From: Azadirachta indica
Taxonomy: Eukaryota; Streptophyta; Magnoliopsida; Sapindales; Meliaceae
Assembly: GCA_022749755.1 (NCBI GenBank)
Contig: CM040440.1
Location: 21,873,269 to 21,937,268, forward strand
DNA length: 64,000 bases
Direction of reading: 5' to 3'
The notes beneath the pieces were generated by a model, which did not search any database, had not been told where the DNA came from, and saw only the letters and a program-made list of their open reading frames with translations. Position 1 is the stretch's first letter; each line of letters starts with the position of its first letter. Below are positions 1 to 12,599 of this stretch, in pieces. Position numbers and translations under genes: made by a program.

Positions 1-2145
1 TTTGGGACCAATGGTTCTCCGAGAACTAGCATCATCGATTCATCATTTACCCCCCAAAACAGTAAATCAAAAAAGCCATCACATGGCAAACTCGGCGTCA
101 CTATGATATGACCAAAGCAATTTCAAAACGTCACAGTGAATAAACATAAAGATACGGTGAATCCAAAAACATATTTTCTTTTGGGCTAATGGAACTGGAA
201 CTGGGTAAGAATCCCGCTTCATGACCAAGCATGATTGGAGAAATAGTGATCCCAAGTAGATGGTGTGAGCAGGAGCTGCAGACATTTCTTCTTAACACGT
301 TCAGCTGCAGTGCACATCCCCAGAGTACACATTCACATTTAACAGCGCTCACTGCAACTTACAATACCCTGTAGTAAATTCATCGGCTCAAATTTTTATA
401 CCGAGCTTTCCCAGGCTTTCTTGGGATATTCTTCAATGTTTGCACTCAAGACAAAAAGATCTGATAATAAAAAACCAAAAGGAGTTAAAAAAATGATAGC
501 AGTTTCCATGTCAACTGAAAATGGACTGCATACCTAAACCAGCAGAAAAAAAAAATCGCAAGCCATTAAACTGTAGATTATGGTTGATACAAATCCCAGG
601 AGCCAACTGCCAGCTCTAATTTGACACTATTATCAAGAGCAAAGTTGGCATGCGTCTTTTAGGCCTTATTAAGAAACCAAAATCTGTCCCCAAATACAAT
701 AGTCAATGGCCAACCAAAACCAAAGTATCAATACTTGTAGGTATCCCAAAGTTTCTAGCAATGGAAAGAAAAGTACATACAAGATCGGATGCCAAGGATT
801 CAAGAAATTTATTGATTCTGCAAGCATACAAGACTGAGTTTCAGGGATATGTCACAAATGAAGCAGTCAGTTTTCAATATTCCATTACTAAGAGATTTGG
901 GAAAACAAGTACAGATCTCGATGATTAACGAAAAATTTAATTTGAATCCATCCTCAGCATCCTTTACAACATGGTGTCATCCGAAACAACAAAAAGGAAA
1001 CCAGATAAAGAGGACAAGAGTTGAATATAACAGAGCAAGAACATCGGACCAAAATAACAGATGCAGTTATTGTAGAAATTTTGACCATAGTTTCAAAACC
1101 TTAGACAAGCATGTGTTAGAGCGGTGAGCATTTAAACACCAACAGAGAAGTATTAAAATTTAAGAAACCAAAATCTTAGAAGTGAATTTCCAAAAGTACC
1201 TTGAAAAAAGCCAACCAAAACATTGGTGACTTGCTATTGCAATTGCTATGCCTAAACCCAAGGAAATGAGGCCAGCATCAAATCTGCACAGTGCTTAAAC
1301 TTGTTCTACAGGGATAAACAAGGGTGAAGCAAGATGACCAAGCCATTGTCCCTGTTAACAGGCATTTATATAACACACATAGTAGACTGCAATATGCCTG
1401 AAACCTACTAAACTATCCTAGCTTCTGAAGAAACCCAAGAACAAGCACTCAAGCTTTCCTGGCGCTATTAACCAGATTATGAAATGTATCCAAAACAAAC
1501 CACATATGAAACTTCACACATTAACACCACAAACATGCACAAGAGTCATAGCTAGAATTTGAAAAATATAAGTTGTAAGAAAAAAGGCACTGGTTATGCA
1601 TCTTCTGGACAATATGATCCAAAGGCACCAAATTGGCATGACATGTATAAGTTCTAGTACTTCAAAAAAAAGAGGGATTTGCCTGAGCCTTTCTATAAGC
1701 AGTAAAGATTGGTTAAGAATCTAGGTGAATTGCCCCTCAGCTTTTAGAAAATAATGATAATAAGAATTTATATAACTAAAGGCAAAATACATACACATCA
1801 ACAAGAATATGTTAAGTAAAACTGCACATCATTAGTAACTTATACCTACAACAATATCAAATGACAAACGAAAAAAAAAATACTGATGTGCATTATAGGA
1901 AGAACCCCAACAAAAATCATGAAGGTCCAGATAATGGTTAACAAATAGTTATATAATAAGGTATGTGCAGAGAAGCCCAATTGGCTATACTTTACAGAAT
2001 TACACACAGCAAACCTAGAAGCATGTGAGGATCCAATCTTCAGTATACATAAATATACAACCCAATTCCAGCTACAAGAAGAGATGAATGGGCACAATTA
2101 AGGTCAGGACAAAGTTAGAGAGGGTCAACCTGGCTCTTCAATACT
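1..2145. other. Gene-free flank, possible spliced 3' UTR
   Basis: No reading frame here resembles a known protein. The short open frames on both strands lack family motifs and codon bias. On the minus strand, downstream of the gene ending at 2146, a donor-like GTAAGT lies near 356-361, so part of this stretch could be a spliced 3' untranslated region of that gene. This is inference only. Confidence 0.3.
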
Positions 2146-4035
2146 CTACACAATCTCCCCATGTCTAAATCCAGTGTCTCCACAATCCGCACTGGAGTCC
2201 AGTCCACAAGGAGAATCATACCATTTAGGATTTTCTTGATAGAAACTGTCAACTGGTATACCAACCAGACTAACATCTCCCACTATTGACTCATCATGTC
2301 TCATGGGCTTGGTTAGTTTGGTATCTTCACAGTCAAGAATGCTCTTATCATCGAAATCACTGCACTTCAGCCACTTATCAGATTTACAAGGTTCACTCAT
2401 CAGATCCTTTTCGCTTCTACATTCCGTTCTCATCTGGTCCCAAGGAACAACATCCCCAAGCGTTCGGCCAAAGCTATCTTCATCGTCCTCAATCAGTTCC
2501 GTCTCCTTGCCATCACCAAGTGTTCTCCAGTGTTCCAAATCACTTTCTCCCACCAGCACATCATCTGAATGAGGCTTGTCATTGATCAATCCAACTGACT
2601 TCAAACCCTCTTCCCCTATATTTCTAACCTTATTCAATACATCAAATAGTTCACGGGACACTGAACCCAATAACTCGTGCGGGATTTTGCCAATTCTACC
2701 TTCTAACAATCCAACTTCAGCTCTCAATTCCTGCACTTGCTGCAAAACTGAAAACTGCATATCACTCTCATCCTTCCCCAACAACCCAAATCCCTCATTT
2801 TCATCTCTAACCCCATACACAGTGTCTTGATCCATCAGATACCCACCTTTAGTCCCAACAACCCGATGTATAATCCTCGCATTTCCATCTAGTGGCCCTG
2901 GCTCATGCCCTGAATGCACGGCATACAACTTAAATACCGCCATCCCCTCCTCTTGATACACAAATGTCTTATCCTTCTCATTATAATTTGCAATTGGAAC
3001 TATAGCCCTAATTCGAAACCCACAACCACACCTCTTTGAGGCATAGGGTTCCCTCTTCAACATCCTTGACTTCTTTGCTGCGGGTTCCCCAGCCCTATGA
3101 CAAGCATAATCTTTCACTTCAGCCATAAATGGTTTATACCTAATGTACTTCTGCCTAATACAAAGCACAACTTTATGTTTGGCTGCTAATTGTTGTAATC
3201 TATGGGGCACTTCTTTAGCAGGAACATCAAATGACTCAGTATACTCAAACCTACGTCGTTTACTCCTTGAGCCCGAACCTGATGAGGCGGAGCACACAGG
3301 GCAAGCAGCCACACAAACCCTAATGTAACTCTCAGGAATACCATAAAATTTAGCACCTACAGTCCACACTTGTTTAATTCTCTCTATGGTTTCTTTAAGG
3401 CCTAAGTGTTTTAAATCGGCATCGCCGTGAAAACTCATAACTATATCTTGCCATTGATTAAAGTGAGAAACAAATTGCTGTGAGTTGTTCTTGAAACAGA
3501 GGTATTCGTTACCGGTGGTTTGGTCCACGTGCGCGGTTAGCTTGTCCTGGATACGCTTCCACGCGGTCAGGTACGCCGTATCCTCGTTGCGGTCCTTCCA
3601 GACGGAGCGCCACGATTTCAGGACGGCTCTCGGCGTGGCGGCACGGATCTCAGCTGGAGTTGCGAGCCGTTGCTCCAAAATGCAGCGGATCATCAAAGCG
3701 TGCGACTCGGCGTTGAAAGTGTAGAATTGAGTAGATATATGAGGCTCGGGGCTAATATAAGCCGGGGGCTGATTCTGCACCTTGTTAACAGCACCATCAC
3801 TGTTCGGATTATTAGTCGCGGCGTCGTCGTTTTCGGAGGACGAATGACTGGGGGAGTCCTCGGAGGAAGTACGGAAGAGGACGATTTCGGGGAGAGAAGA
3901 AAAAGGCGGTTCATCGTGATTGGGGTTATGAATGGACGGCTGAGATTCAGTTTGGTGGTTGATGATCAAAGGAGGTGGGACCAGATCATGATGATGATGA
4001 TGGAAGAGATCGTCTTCTGTTTTGTGTGGATTCAT
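2146..4035 (-). CDS. Unknown-function plant protein, nuclear-type, 629 aa, intronless
   Basis: One uninterrupted frame of 629 codons runs from the ATG at 4035 to a TAG at 2146. The N-terminus is low-complexity, with a His run near residue 13 and Ser/Asn/Pro-rich sequence to about residue 100. A conserved-looking core at about 100-400 holds Trp-rich helical sequence (KSWRSVWKDRNEDTAYLTAW), a Cys pair in VAACPVCSASSG, a basic RSKRRRF cluster that could be a nuclear signal, and KRCGCGF followed by HSGHEPGP. The Cys/His spacing recalls the FAR1/WRKY-GCM1 type of zinc-binding fold, but I cannot confirm that. Residues around 430-490 (VLQQVQELRAEVGLLEGRI) look coiled coil. The C-terminus is acidic. 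I do not recognise a named family. The lack of introns contrasts with its multi-exon neighbours. A nuclear or DNA-binding role is inference. Confidence 0.8.
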   Translation of the reverse strand: MNPHKTEDDLFHHHHHDLVPPPLIINHQTESQPSIHNPNHDEPPFSSLPEIVLFRTSSEDSPSHSSSENDDAATNNPNSDGAVNKVQNQPPAYISPEPHISTQFYTFNAESHALMIRCILEQRLATPAEIRAATPRAVLKSWRSVWKDRNEDTAYLTAWKRIQDKLTAHVDQTTGNEYLCFKNNSQQFVSHFNQWQDIVMSFHGDADLKHLGLKETIERIKQVWTVGAKFYGIPESYIRVCVAACPVCSASSGSGSRSKRRRFEYTESFDVPAKEVPHRLQQLAAKHKVVLCIRQKYIRYKPFMAEVKDYACHRAGEPAAKKSRMLKREPYASKRCGCGFRIRAIVPIANYNEKDKTFVYQEEGMAVFKLYAVHSGHEPGPLDGNARIIHRVVGTKGGYLMDQDTVYGVRDENEGFGLLGKDESDMQFSVLQQVQELRAEVGLLEGRIGKIPHELLGSVSRELFDVLNKVRNIGEEGLKSVGLINDKPHSDDVLVGESDLEHWRTLGDGKETELIEDDEDSFGRTLGDVVPWDQMRTECRSEKDLMSEPCKSDKWLKCSDFDDKSILDCEDTKLTKPMRHDESIVGDVSLVGIPVDSFYQENPKWYDSPCGLDSSADCGDTGFRHGEIV

Positions 4036-4139
4036 GAGAGACGAAGAAGAAGCAAAGTAGAGAAGAAGATGATGAGAAGGAAGCAGTTTCTCAGTAACTT
4101 CCTAAGCTCTGTTCAGTTTCTCTGACATTTTTAGAACTC

Positions 4140-7100
4140 TTAAGGGTTTCTACCCTGTCTCTCGCTTTCCCGACTTATTTTTAAAGTCTAACCTGCCTTT
4201 ACATTCTCTCTCTCTCTTATGGTCTACTTCTTTTATTTTATTTTTATTTTGTCTTGTTTTCTGTTTCCTTGCTGTTGGGTCGCGTGATTTATTTAATGTA
4301 TTTTTTTAAATTAACATACGGACCTGATTACATGTAATTTGATATCTAGTTAATTAGAATCACAAACTCATTAGATGATGGATGGTACCGTTGGCATTAT
4401 TCTAGTCGTATACTTTTTCTAAAAAACCAAAATTATCAATTGCACCCTCGTTTATCAATTGCACTTTTTTTTTATTTCAATAATTTCTTTGTTAATTATA
4501 ACTGTATCCAGTAAATTATGTTATTGAACTTATTAAAAATGTTAATTAATTAATTCAAAAAAAAAATTATGAGATGGTACAAATAATTTATATTTAAATG
4601 TCATTCACAATTTATTTATAAATTTTGTTTATACAAATTAATATATTATCATCACACATGATATATAATTTTTTTAAAAAATATGATACTAACATATAAA
4701 TTTACACGAATAAAATATTTTATATATATATATAATATTCTCTAAATCAAAGAGTTGTGTTATTTAATTGACAGTTAGTATATAAAAATATAAATAAGGA
4801 TGTGAAAAATAAAAATAGCTACTAGATTTGTAAAATTAAGTTAAATCACAAGTTCACACCATTTTGATTCAAGTTTAAATAAAAGAAAATGAAAAAAAAA
4901 TTAAGGACGTGCATCACATCACGTGACACCTTATGATTATAACGGTATGGCAAGTAAATTTTAATTAAAGTAATAAGAATTCATCAAAATCTGTGCAGTC
5001 AAAATGTGAATTTATCATTTGACTTGTCGTTTGTATCAGTCATTGCTGATTAACTACTTAATTTGATTTTATTTACAAGTAATATATTAATTAAACGGTG
5101 TATCGTGGGATTTTTTGTGTTGGCGTGGAGTCGTTAATTTTTATTTAAATCAAAATGTAGATTGCCAACGCACTAAATACATCTAGATGTAAGTATGATT
5201 CCGGACCACGTGGGATATTACGTAACAAAAATTTTGGGTTTATGCTACGCTTTTGCCACGAATGTTCGCGTTACAAATTCTTTTTCCTTTTTTATGTAGT
5301 AGTTTTACGAGTTATTGTCACATACCTCCCCTAACCTTTGGCATAATGTTACTTTTAAAGTACTTCTTTGAAAAAGATTACTAACCACCCCTACCCTACC
5401 GTGGGGCCAAAACTCAAGTTCATTATATATCATATAAAAATATTTGTCTAAGTAGTAAAACAACAAATGAAGACATGATTTATTCAATTTTAATGAATTA
5501 ATTTTTAATATTTTGATAAAATTAAAACGTGTTAAAAATTCAGGATAAAAATAAAAATTGAGCCTTAGAATTTTTATTTTTCACAAACTAATATATATTA
5601 TGTTAATAAATTAAATTAAAAAATTAATTACATATTAACATTTTAAAAAACACATGTAATTTTAATAATATAAATTTTAATTCAATAATTATAACAATTC
5701 ATAAACTTGCAAAAACTTAATAAAAATAAAATTTTTATAAAAAAAAACTCATTCAATCCAAATAAAATATTAAAGAGTAAAACCTAGAAATTTATAAAAT
5801 AATAGTAAGTTTCAAAAGACAATAATTAATTGACAATAATAATAAATAATAAAAACTTAGTTTTTAATAAAACAAACATGATAAATTCTAATCTCTGAAT
5901 AATAAAAATAATATGCACATATATACCTACAATATTCTCAAAAATCAGTTGACTTGATTAATTATTCAAAAAATTTAAGACAAATATACTATATCTCACA
6001 TAAAAAAATATGTAATTTTTATATAATTAATTAATTAAAAATTTTCACTATTTAAATTATCTTTGATATTATTAAAAATTTAAAATATATCACTAAAACT
6101 TGAGAATGGAAATAAAAGTTAAGAATAGGATTAAAATGTTAACACATGATTTAAGGTTTATTATATTTAGCCTTTTTTTTTAAAGTACAAAATGTTGTCG
6201 TTTTAAAAATATAATTATATCCCAAACGAATATTATATACTTTTATCATATCCAGTTTTACACTTACCAAATTCTTAACTATGGGTTTAAATGACTTTGT
6301 ATTATGCTAATTCAATTTGATACAAGGAGATTTTCTGAATTTACATTTATTTAATTAGGATAAATAGGTAATTCTATGTAATTTTATTAATAATTTGGAC
6401 AATAAAAATTAATTTGTTAAAATTGGACAGACTATGTCCTGATTTATTATTTTGTTAAAGTTTAGAGAATAAAATGTTATTATATTATCTGAGGTAAATT
6501 TTGGACGAGCCTTTGTTTTGTATATAATTTTAGTAATGGACAGTTAATATTTGTTTTGTTACATTCTTATTCGTTAATCATAAATTACAAGCGCGTATTT
6601 TTTCTAATAAAAACATGATATCATAAAATATAAATAAATCTAACAAAGATTAATAAAAAAAACAGAGGATAATAATTTGATAGACGAACTTAAATATTCA
6701 GACAAGGTTAAAAACTTGTATATTTAAAATTAGTCCTAAAATTATCAATAAGCTATAATAATCCATTACATTGTAACTTGTAAGTTACCAGACATCATAA
6801 ATCAAAATTACTGTTTAATTTTCATCTAACTATATTTGTGTGGATTCTAATTATTATTTAACATTAATTATATTATTATGTATTTGAGCACGTAATTTGT
6901 ATATAAAATGATGTGATACTATTGTACGTATTTTATGTCAGATAAGTATTTTTTATTATTTATGTGACATTTTTTGATAAATTTAAGTTTTTAATAGAGT
7001 TATTATTTATAATAATTAATTTATAAAATTTGTATTCAATTTTATAACAAGAGTAGAATTTTTTAGTAATTGAGAATAAATTTAAGTGTTTGTTTGATTT

Positions 7101-7900
7101 AACTTTTTTGTAAGTTAAAAGAATTTTTTTTTAATAATAAAAACTCTTTTTAAATTTTTTGACGTCGCTTGATTGACACTGGAAAGTAATTTTGAAAAGT
7201 AGAAAAATTCTTTTTTTTTTATGAAAAGAAGTCTAAAATTTGAACTTTTAATAATAGAAGTTATGTAATTTTTTTAAAAAATAAAATTGTTTAAAATATT
7301 TTTAGTTTATTTTAAAAATTTTATATTATCTTTTAAAATAAAATATTTTAAATTTGTCAATTAAAATAATTAATCAAATTTTTTTTAAAAATTTTTTAAC
7401 AACAAAATATTGTAAATTTTTATTAAAAACTTTACCTATAAAGTTTTACAAATAAAAAGTCAACTCAAAACACATTATCTAAAAAATTATACCAAAGTCC
7501 CAATTATATTTTGGATACCACACTTTAAAAAAAAAAGAAGATAAAATCAAGGTAATTATAACAAATCATTTATCATATATCAACATTAATACAATTCAAT
7601 ATAAAACAACGCATTTAATATTTAATATTGAATCATTTGTGCTACTGCCATCATTGATGGTATTATTTATTTATTTTCCATTTAAAACTCTCATTTGAAA
7701 GTTTTTTTTAATACAACTTATATCTACTAACATTAGCATTAGAAGTGTGTTAATATTATAACTAAAGATTTACTGAGTGTTTAAATATAATTTATTACAA
7801 CTTATCTCAGAGTTCTTCGTGCACATAAGCGTGAAATAATCCCACATATTTTTGTGAGAAAATGTCCAACATAGAGTAGTTTGAAAGTTGAAAGTGGAAA
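4140..7900. other. AT-rich intergenic region
   Basis: About 3.7 kb of very AT-rich DNA with poly-A/T runs and short AT repeats. No frame of note and no recognisable transposon protein. The first few hundred bases upstream of 4035 are the likely promoter and 5' leader of the 629-residue gene. A pyrimidine-rich CT tract lies near 4205-4220. Confidence 0.5.
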
Positions 7901-7989
7901 TTGAAATTCTGTTTACAAAGTCACCGACTTATCGAATCCCACCACAACGAAAGCAACAAAGGACGGCGCTGATTTTGCCAGGTCATCAG

Positions 7990-8263
7990 TACCCCACACA
8001 ATCCACATAACGAAAGCAAGATCAGGCTACCCCACTTGCTTTCCTCTATATCACGGCTCCTTTCCCCCCACTTTCCCTCTCGTTCCCTCTCCTCAAATTC
8101 AAGCGTTACATTTCACAGGGCTCCACCGTACGCCATCTCATTTCAAAATGTTTTCCAGTTTTTCGCTCTAAAACGATTTTCCGGCGTCAATTACTTCATT
8201 TCTTGGTCACATTTCTTCCGTTCTCGGGCGATTCCAAACATTTATCGTGACGAAAGTAATCAG
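7990..8263 (+). other. Probable 5' UTR exon of the MAP65 gene
   Basis: A CT-rich, less AT-rich stretch ends in a good donor (CAG|GTTTGG, exon end 8263). The next exon with an ATG lies at 8646. The 85-codon open frame here begins at a TTG, runs through the donor and stops in the intron. It has no known similarity, so it reads as leader sequence rather than a gene. Confidence 0.45.
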
Positions 8264-8645
8264 GTTTGGTCTCAATATTGTAAATCGAAATAAAATTTTA
8301 GGAGACTTTATTTTACTTACAGTTTATTAACATTGTACAGAGAAATAATTTTTGTTGTCTTAAATTGAGTTTATTTTCAGGCAAATGTGTTTACTTGTGG
8401 AGCAAGAAAGTTTAAATAAACGAGTTATTGATTTTGCTTAACAAGATTTGGAAGCTTTAAACAGTAATAATATAATCTATGGTCTTCTGATCATTATACA
8501 ATTAGGAAGATTAGAATTTCGGTTGTGCACTAAGGCTATTAATATTTGTTCTTGTTATTATTAGTATTTGTCCGTAATTGAATATTTATTTTTGATAAAA
8601 CTCTGTTGTGATGATTGTTGCCGCTTCAGTGATAGTTGCTTCACC

Positions 8646-11600
8646 ATGTTGAATCCTTATACCGATCAGTTTGTGCGGATGGAAACAGCATGCAGATCTC
8701 TACTATGTGAACTAAAGGTTGTACTCAAAATAATTTTAGGGAGTATTCTTCAGATACGTGTTATTTATATGGCATTTATGTAGTTTGACGGATTAACACT
8801 TGTTTCAAGTAATTAATGTGTTTGGAACGGTAATGTTCATTGTCTTTTGGCATTGATTATTTATGAAATCAGAAAATCTGGGATGAAGTAGGAGAGCCTG
8901 CTGCTGAAAGGGATAAGATGATTCTAGAAATTGAAGAGGAGTGCCTTTCAGTATATCGGAAAAAAATAGATGACGCGAAAATTTCCAGGGCTCAACTTCA
9001 GCAAGCAATTGCTCTATCTGAAGCTGAAATTGCTGATATATGTCTTTCATTGGGCGAGCAGCCAGTGCATGTCAGTGCATTTAGAATTGATGAACCAAAT
9101 CTACATGTCTTGTTGTTCCAATTAATCAGTCAGTTAATTCAGAGCCATTTTTCAGTTTGTTGATGACTTCTATCTGTTGGTTGTATGACTTCAGTGTGAT
9201 TGGAAGGCTTGCGGAAACTTGAAGGAAAAACTTAAAGCCATCACCCCGCAATTGGAGGATGTGCACCAAAGGAAGAAAGAGAGGAAGAATCAATTTGATG
9301 AAGTATTAAATCAGTTACAGAAATTATCAAATGAGATTTCGAAAGATAATAATATGTATAAGATGGTTGAGGATGAAAAGGATTTGTCTATGAAAAGGCT
9401 AGAAGAATTAGACAGCAGATTGACTGATCTTCAAAATGATAAGGTTTGACTTCTCATCCTTCCAAATTCCAAAATATGACATTACATCAGTATCAGATTT
9501 GGAAGTCAGTGGTGCATAATAGCCAAATTATTATAACTCATGACTTGGGTTAAGATAAGAAATATCATCTATTTTAGGATTTTGTAGTCTCTTTGCAATT
9601 TGAACTGTTCAATCGGAATAATATTTTCTTTGACTGTTTTCTTTTCCTACATCACCTGCAGAGCAACCGTTTGAGAGAGGTAATGCACCACCTCAGCAAT
9701 CTAAACTCTCTATGCATGGTACTTGGTGTGGATTTCAAAGGCCCAATTTCTAAGATCCACCCCACCTTGGATGATCCCAAAGCAACTAAAGATGTTAGCA
9801 ATGACACAATCGAGAAGCTGGCTACAACAATACAAAGTTTGCAAGAGGTCAAGGTACAGAGAATACAGAAGGTTTGTACTTATCCTACCGAAGTTCTTGT
9901 TTTTGTCAAGTTGCAAAATCTCTCTTTGAGTTTTTGACCACTTTATCTGTTATTGTACCAGCTTCAATGTCTTGCTACTTGCTTGTTGGAGCTATGGAAC
10001 TTGATGGACACACCATTGGATGAACAGTGCACGTTTCAAAGTGTTACCAGTAAAATTGCTGCTCTAGAACCTGAATTTACTGAGCCTGACTTGCTTTCTG
10101 TGAACAATATTAAATATGTCAGTATTTTGTTCTAATTTAGTGGCCTTCAAATTTAGACGATTTTTTTGGTATGTTCTCTGGTCCCTGTGATGGTTATATA
10201 AATATCAGAATGGGGCTTTGTCCTGCAGGTTGAGGGGGAAGTTTCAAGGCTGGAACAGCTAAAATCAAATAAAATAAAAGAGATTGTTCTGAAGAAGAAG
10301 TTGGAACTGGAAGAGATATGCAGGAAGATGCACATGGTGACAGATGCACTAGAGGAATACTCAGTTGAAGCTATAGTGTCTGGTGAAAACCTGCATCAAG
10401 TTATGATCTAGAAAAATCATTTCAATTAATGTCACTGCTATTGTGAACGTGAACTTGTTCTCATGCTCCAAATACTTCTTAATTCCTCAAGAATTAGATG
10501 TCAAGCAGCAATGTGGAACTAGGGCATTGAACAACTCACTTGAAACTCCAATCCCTTATGTTGGGGATATGTTTTGCTTTTGATCTTCTGTTTAACTTGA
10601 GTTATTGTCTGGAAACGCCTGCATCATTTATTTGTCATTTATGCAATCACTATTTTGTAGGCTCCTTGGACCCTGTGTTCCTCTTGGAACAAACTGACCT
10701 TCTAATTGCGAATGCTAAAGAGGAAGCTTTTAGCCGGAGAGAAATACTAGAGAAGGTGGAGAAGTGGTTTGCTGCATGTGGGGAAGAGTGCTGGCTGGAG
10801 GAGTACAACAGGGTAAACAACATTTTTGTTTCGCTGAAAAATATTAAGATCTGTCCTTTTGTTTCAATCTCTTCATATATTGTTGGAATTTTAGGATAAT
10901 AATCGTTATAATACTGGAAGAGGTTCACATCTTGCTTTGAAACGTGCTGAGAAAGCCCGTGCACTGGTTAACAAAATTCCTGGTAAAGACATTGCTTTTA
11001 CTCTAAATTGCTGTTACCTGGTGAGATTGATTTCTGATGGCTCTATTTCAAATACCAACTCCGGTTTGTGATTCATATGCTCACATAAATGACACGTGAT
11101 GTTCTGAGCGTTACTACTATTATTGTCTAGTACTAAAGTTACCAACATTATGTAGCATAGACTATTGTGAGCATTATTACTGGTCCTTTTATGGATTTTC
11201 TGTTGTTTTTGTTGGTATTGGAGCAGCAATGGTGGAGGCATTGGCTGGTAAAGTCATAGCTTGGGAGAAAGAAAGAGAAACTGAATTCTTATATGATGGT
11301 GTAAGCATTTTATTTAACATTACTATTGATTTGAGCTAGATATCATCATTTATTCTTCATGCTTTGTTTTATACATTTTTTGTTATGTAGGAACGACTTC
11401 TTTCTATGCTTGAAGCCTACAGCATCCTGAGGCAAGAGAAGGAGCAAGAAAGGCAGAGACAGAGAGTAAGAACTTGAAGGCTTCTTTTTGAAAATGTTTC
11501 TGTTCACAAGCCTTGCTGATCTGTTTTATATTTCAGGATCAAAGAAAACTTCAGGTACAGCTAATAGCAGAGCAGGAAGCAGTTTATGGATCAAAACATG

Positions 11601-12565
11601 ATCCATCAAAAAGCGGAAAGAAGGCTTCTAAAACTTCAACAGGATTTGCAAGTAATAGAGAACTCTCCCTTGGTGGAGCAATGTTTCGAAACTTGAAGCC
11701 TGAGAAAACCGCTCTGCGTGCGCACAACAAGAAGGTTGACTGTTTGTATAGAGACAGTCCCTTGAATCACCAGCAGTCTGGTAGTTTTGCCATACATTTC
11801 ATTTTAAATAATACTCGTTTGACAATTTTTGGTATCATTTGTTATGCCTTATTATGTAGCTTTTACAGGTAGGAGAAATTCAGAGATTCATGGCAAAATA
11901 ATCAGCAAACGCTCCACCGCTGCCATCAGGGCACGTGAAGTTGGGTCCCCAATGGTTCGACGGCCTCTTTCTCCTGTTTCTTTGGCAATTTCCTCCAAGG
12001 CCAACATAGCAAATTTCTTGGAAGATCAGAAAACACAAAACACATCAAAAAAGGTCCTTCCCAGCAACACGACACAGGCTGTCACTCCTTGCAAGTCTAT
12101 TTTGGCAGTCAACGACGAAAACAAAACGCCAAAGACAACGCCAATTTCAGTGCCAACTACGCCTTCAACAGTGTCAGTTTCCATGCTGATGGCCAAGACT
12201 CCAGCCACCCCTTGTGTTTCTCTTGGTGCCAAGGCAGTTGAAAGGATGGCAGAACAAAATGAGTATTCCTTTGAGGAGGTAAGGTTTTATTTGTGCTAAA
12301 TTACATGTATAGGCCTCAAATGTCAGTGTGCTTTTCTTTTAGTTCTTTGGCTCTGTTGCCACGAAGCCAATTATTATCGGCTCCTTAATTTTTTTACCAA
12401 CCTCTATCCCCCAATGCTTGAAGTAGTTTCCTGGGTATTTTTATACCAAAACTTGTAAAGCATTTATTGGAGGATTTAGTTTTTTTGTCTTATAGCAGAA
12501 TGATTATCAAATTAATGATAGTTTATTGATAAATCTTTTTTGGACAGTCCAAATTTGCGGAGTAG
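8646..12565 (+). CDS. MAP65: 65-kDa microtubule-associated protein, MAP65-3/MAP65-4-like (PRC1/Ase1 family)
   Basis: Cross-links antiparallel microtubules. The MAP65-3/4 clade acts in the spindle midzone and phragmoplast during plant cytokinesis. Thirteen exons join in phase: 8646-8717, 8873-9070, 9195-9443, 9662-9871, 9962-10117, 10229-10382, 10661-10812, 10895-10982, 11227-11300, 11391-11465, 11537-11780, 11869-12278 and a short last exon 12548-12565, giving about 699 residues, close to the roughly 707 of Arabidopsis MAP65-3. Family signatures include KIWDEVGEP near residue 25, [17 protein letters not shown], the microtubule-binding block around [20 protein letters not shown], and RRQ-rich helix followed by [13 protein letters not shown]. 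The C-terminal tail is basic with SP/TP sites and ends near EYSFEE, as in MAP65-3. The N-terminus is predicted coiled coil. The last exon (SKFAE then stop) is weak; reading through the donor would instead stop at 12299. Confidence 0.9.
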
Positions 12566-12599
12566 ATAAATGAAGGGTAAGGAAGAGCATAGAAATTAG

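Noticed and set aside
650..1127. Two overlapping frames of 92 codons
   Set aside because: No recognisable domain, no promoter or splice context; typical chance frames in noncoding plant DNA.
1846..2097. Hydrophobic 83-codon frame on the minus strand
   Set aside because: Directly downstream of the 629-residue gene, no homology; the hydrophobicity comes from T-rich DNA.
3670..4125. Open frame of 151 codons on the plus strand
   Set aside because: Lies antisense to the N-terminus of the 629-residue gene; low-complexity Met runs reflect the His codons of the other strand. No homology.
8036..8293. 85-codon frame upstream of MAP65
   Set aside because: Begins at TTG, crosses a good splice donor at 8263 and has no family signature; better explained as 5' UTR.
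10383..10412. Apparent stop inside MAP65 after SGENLHQ
   Set aside because: A GTGAAA donor at 10383 and the acceptor at 10661 restore the frame and the family sequence, so it is an intron.
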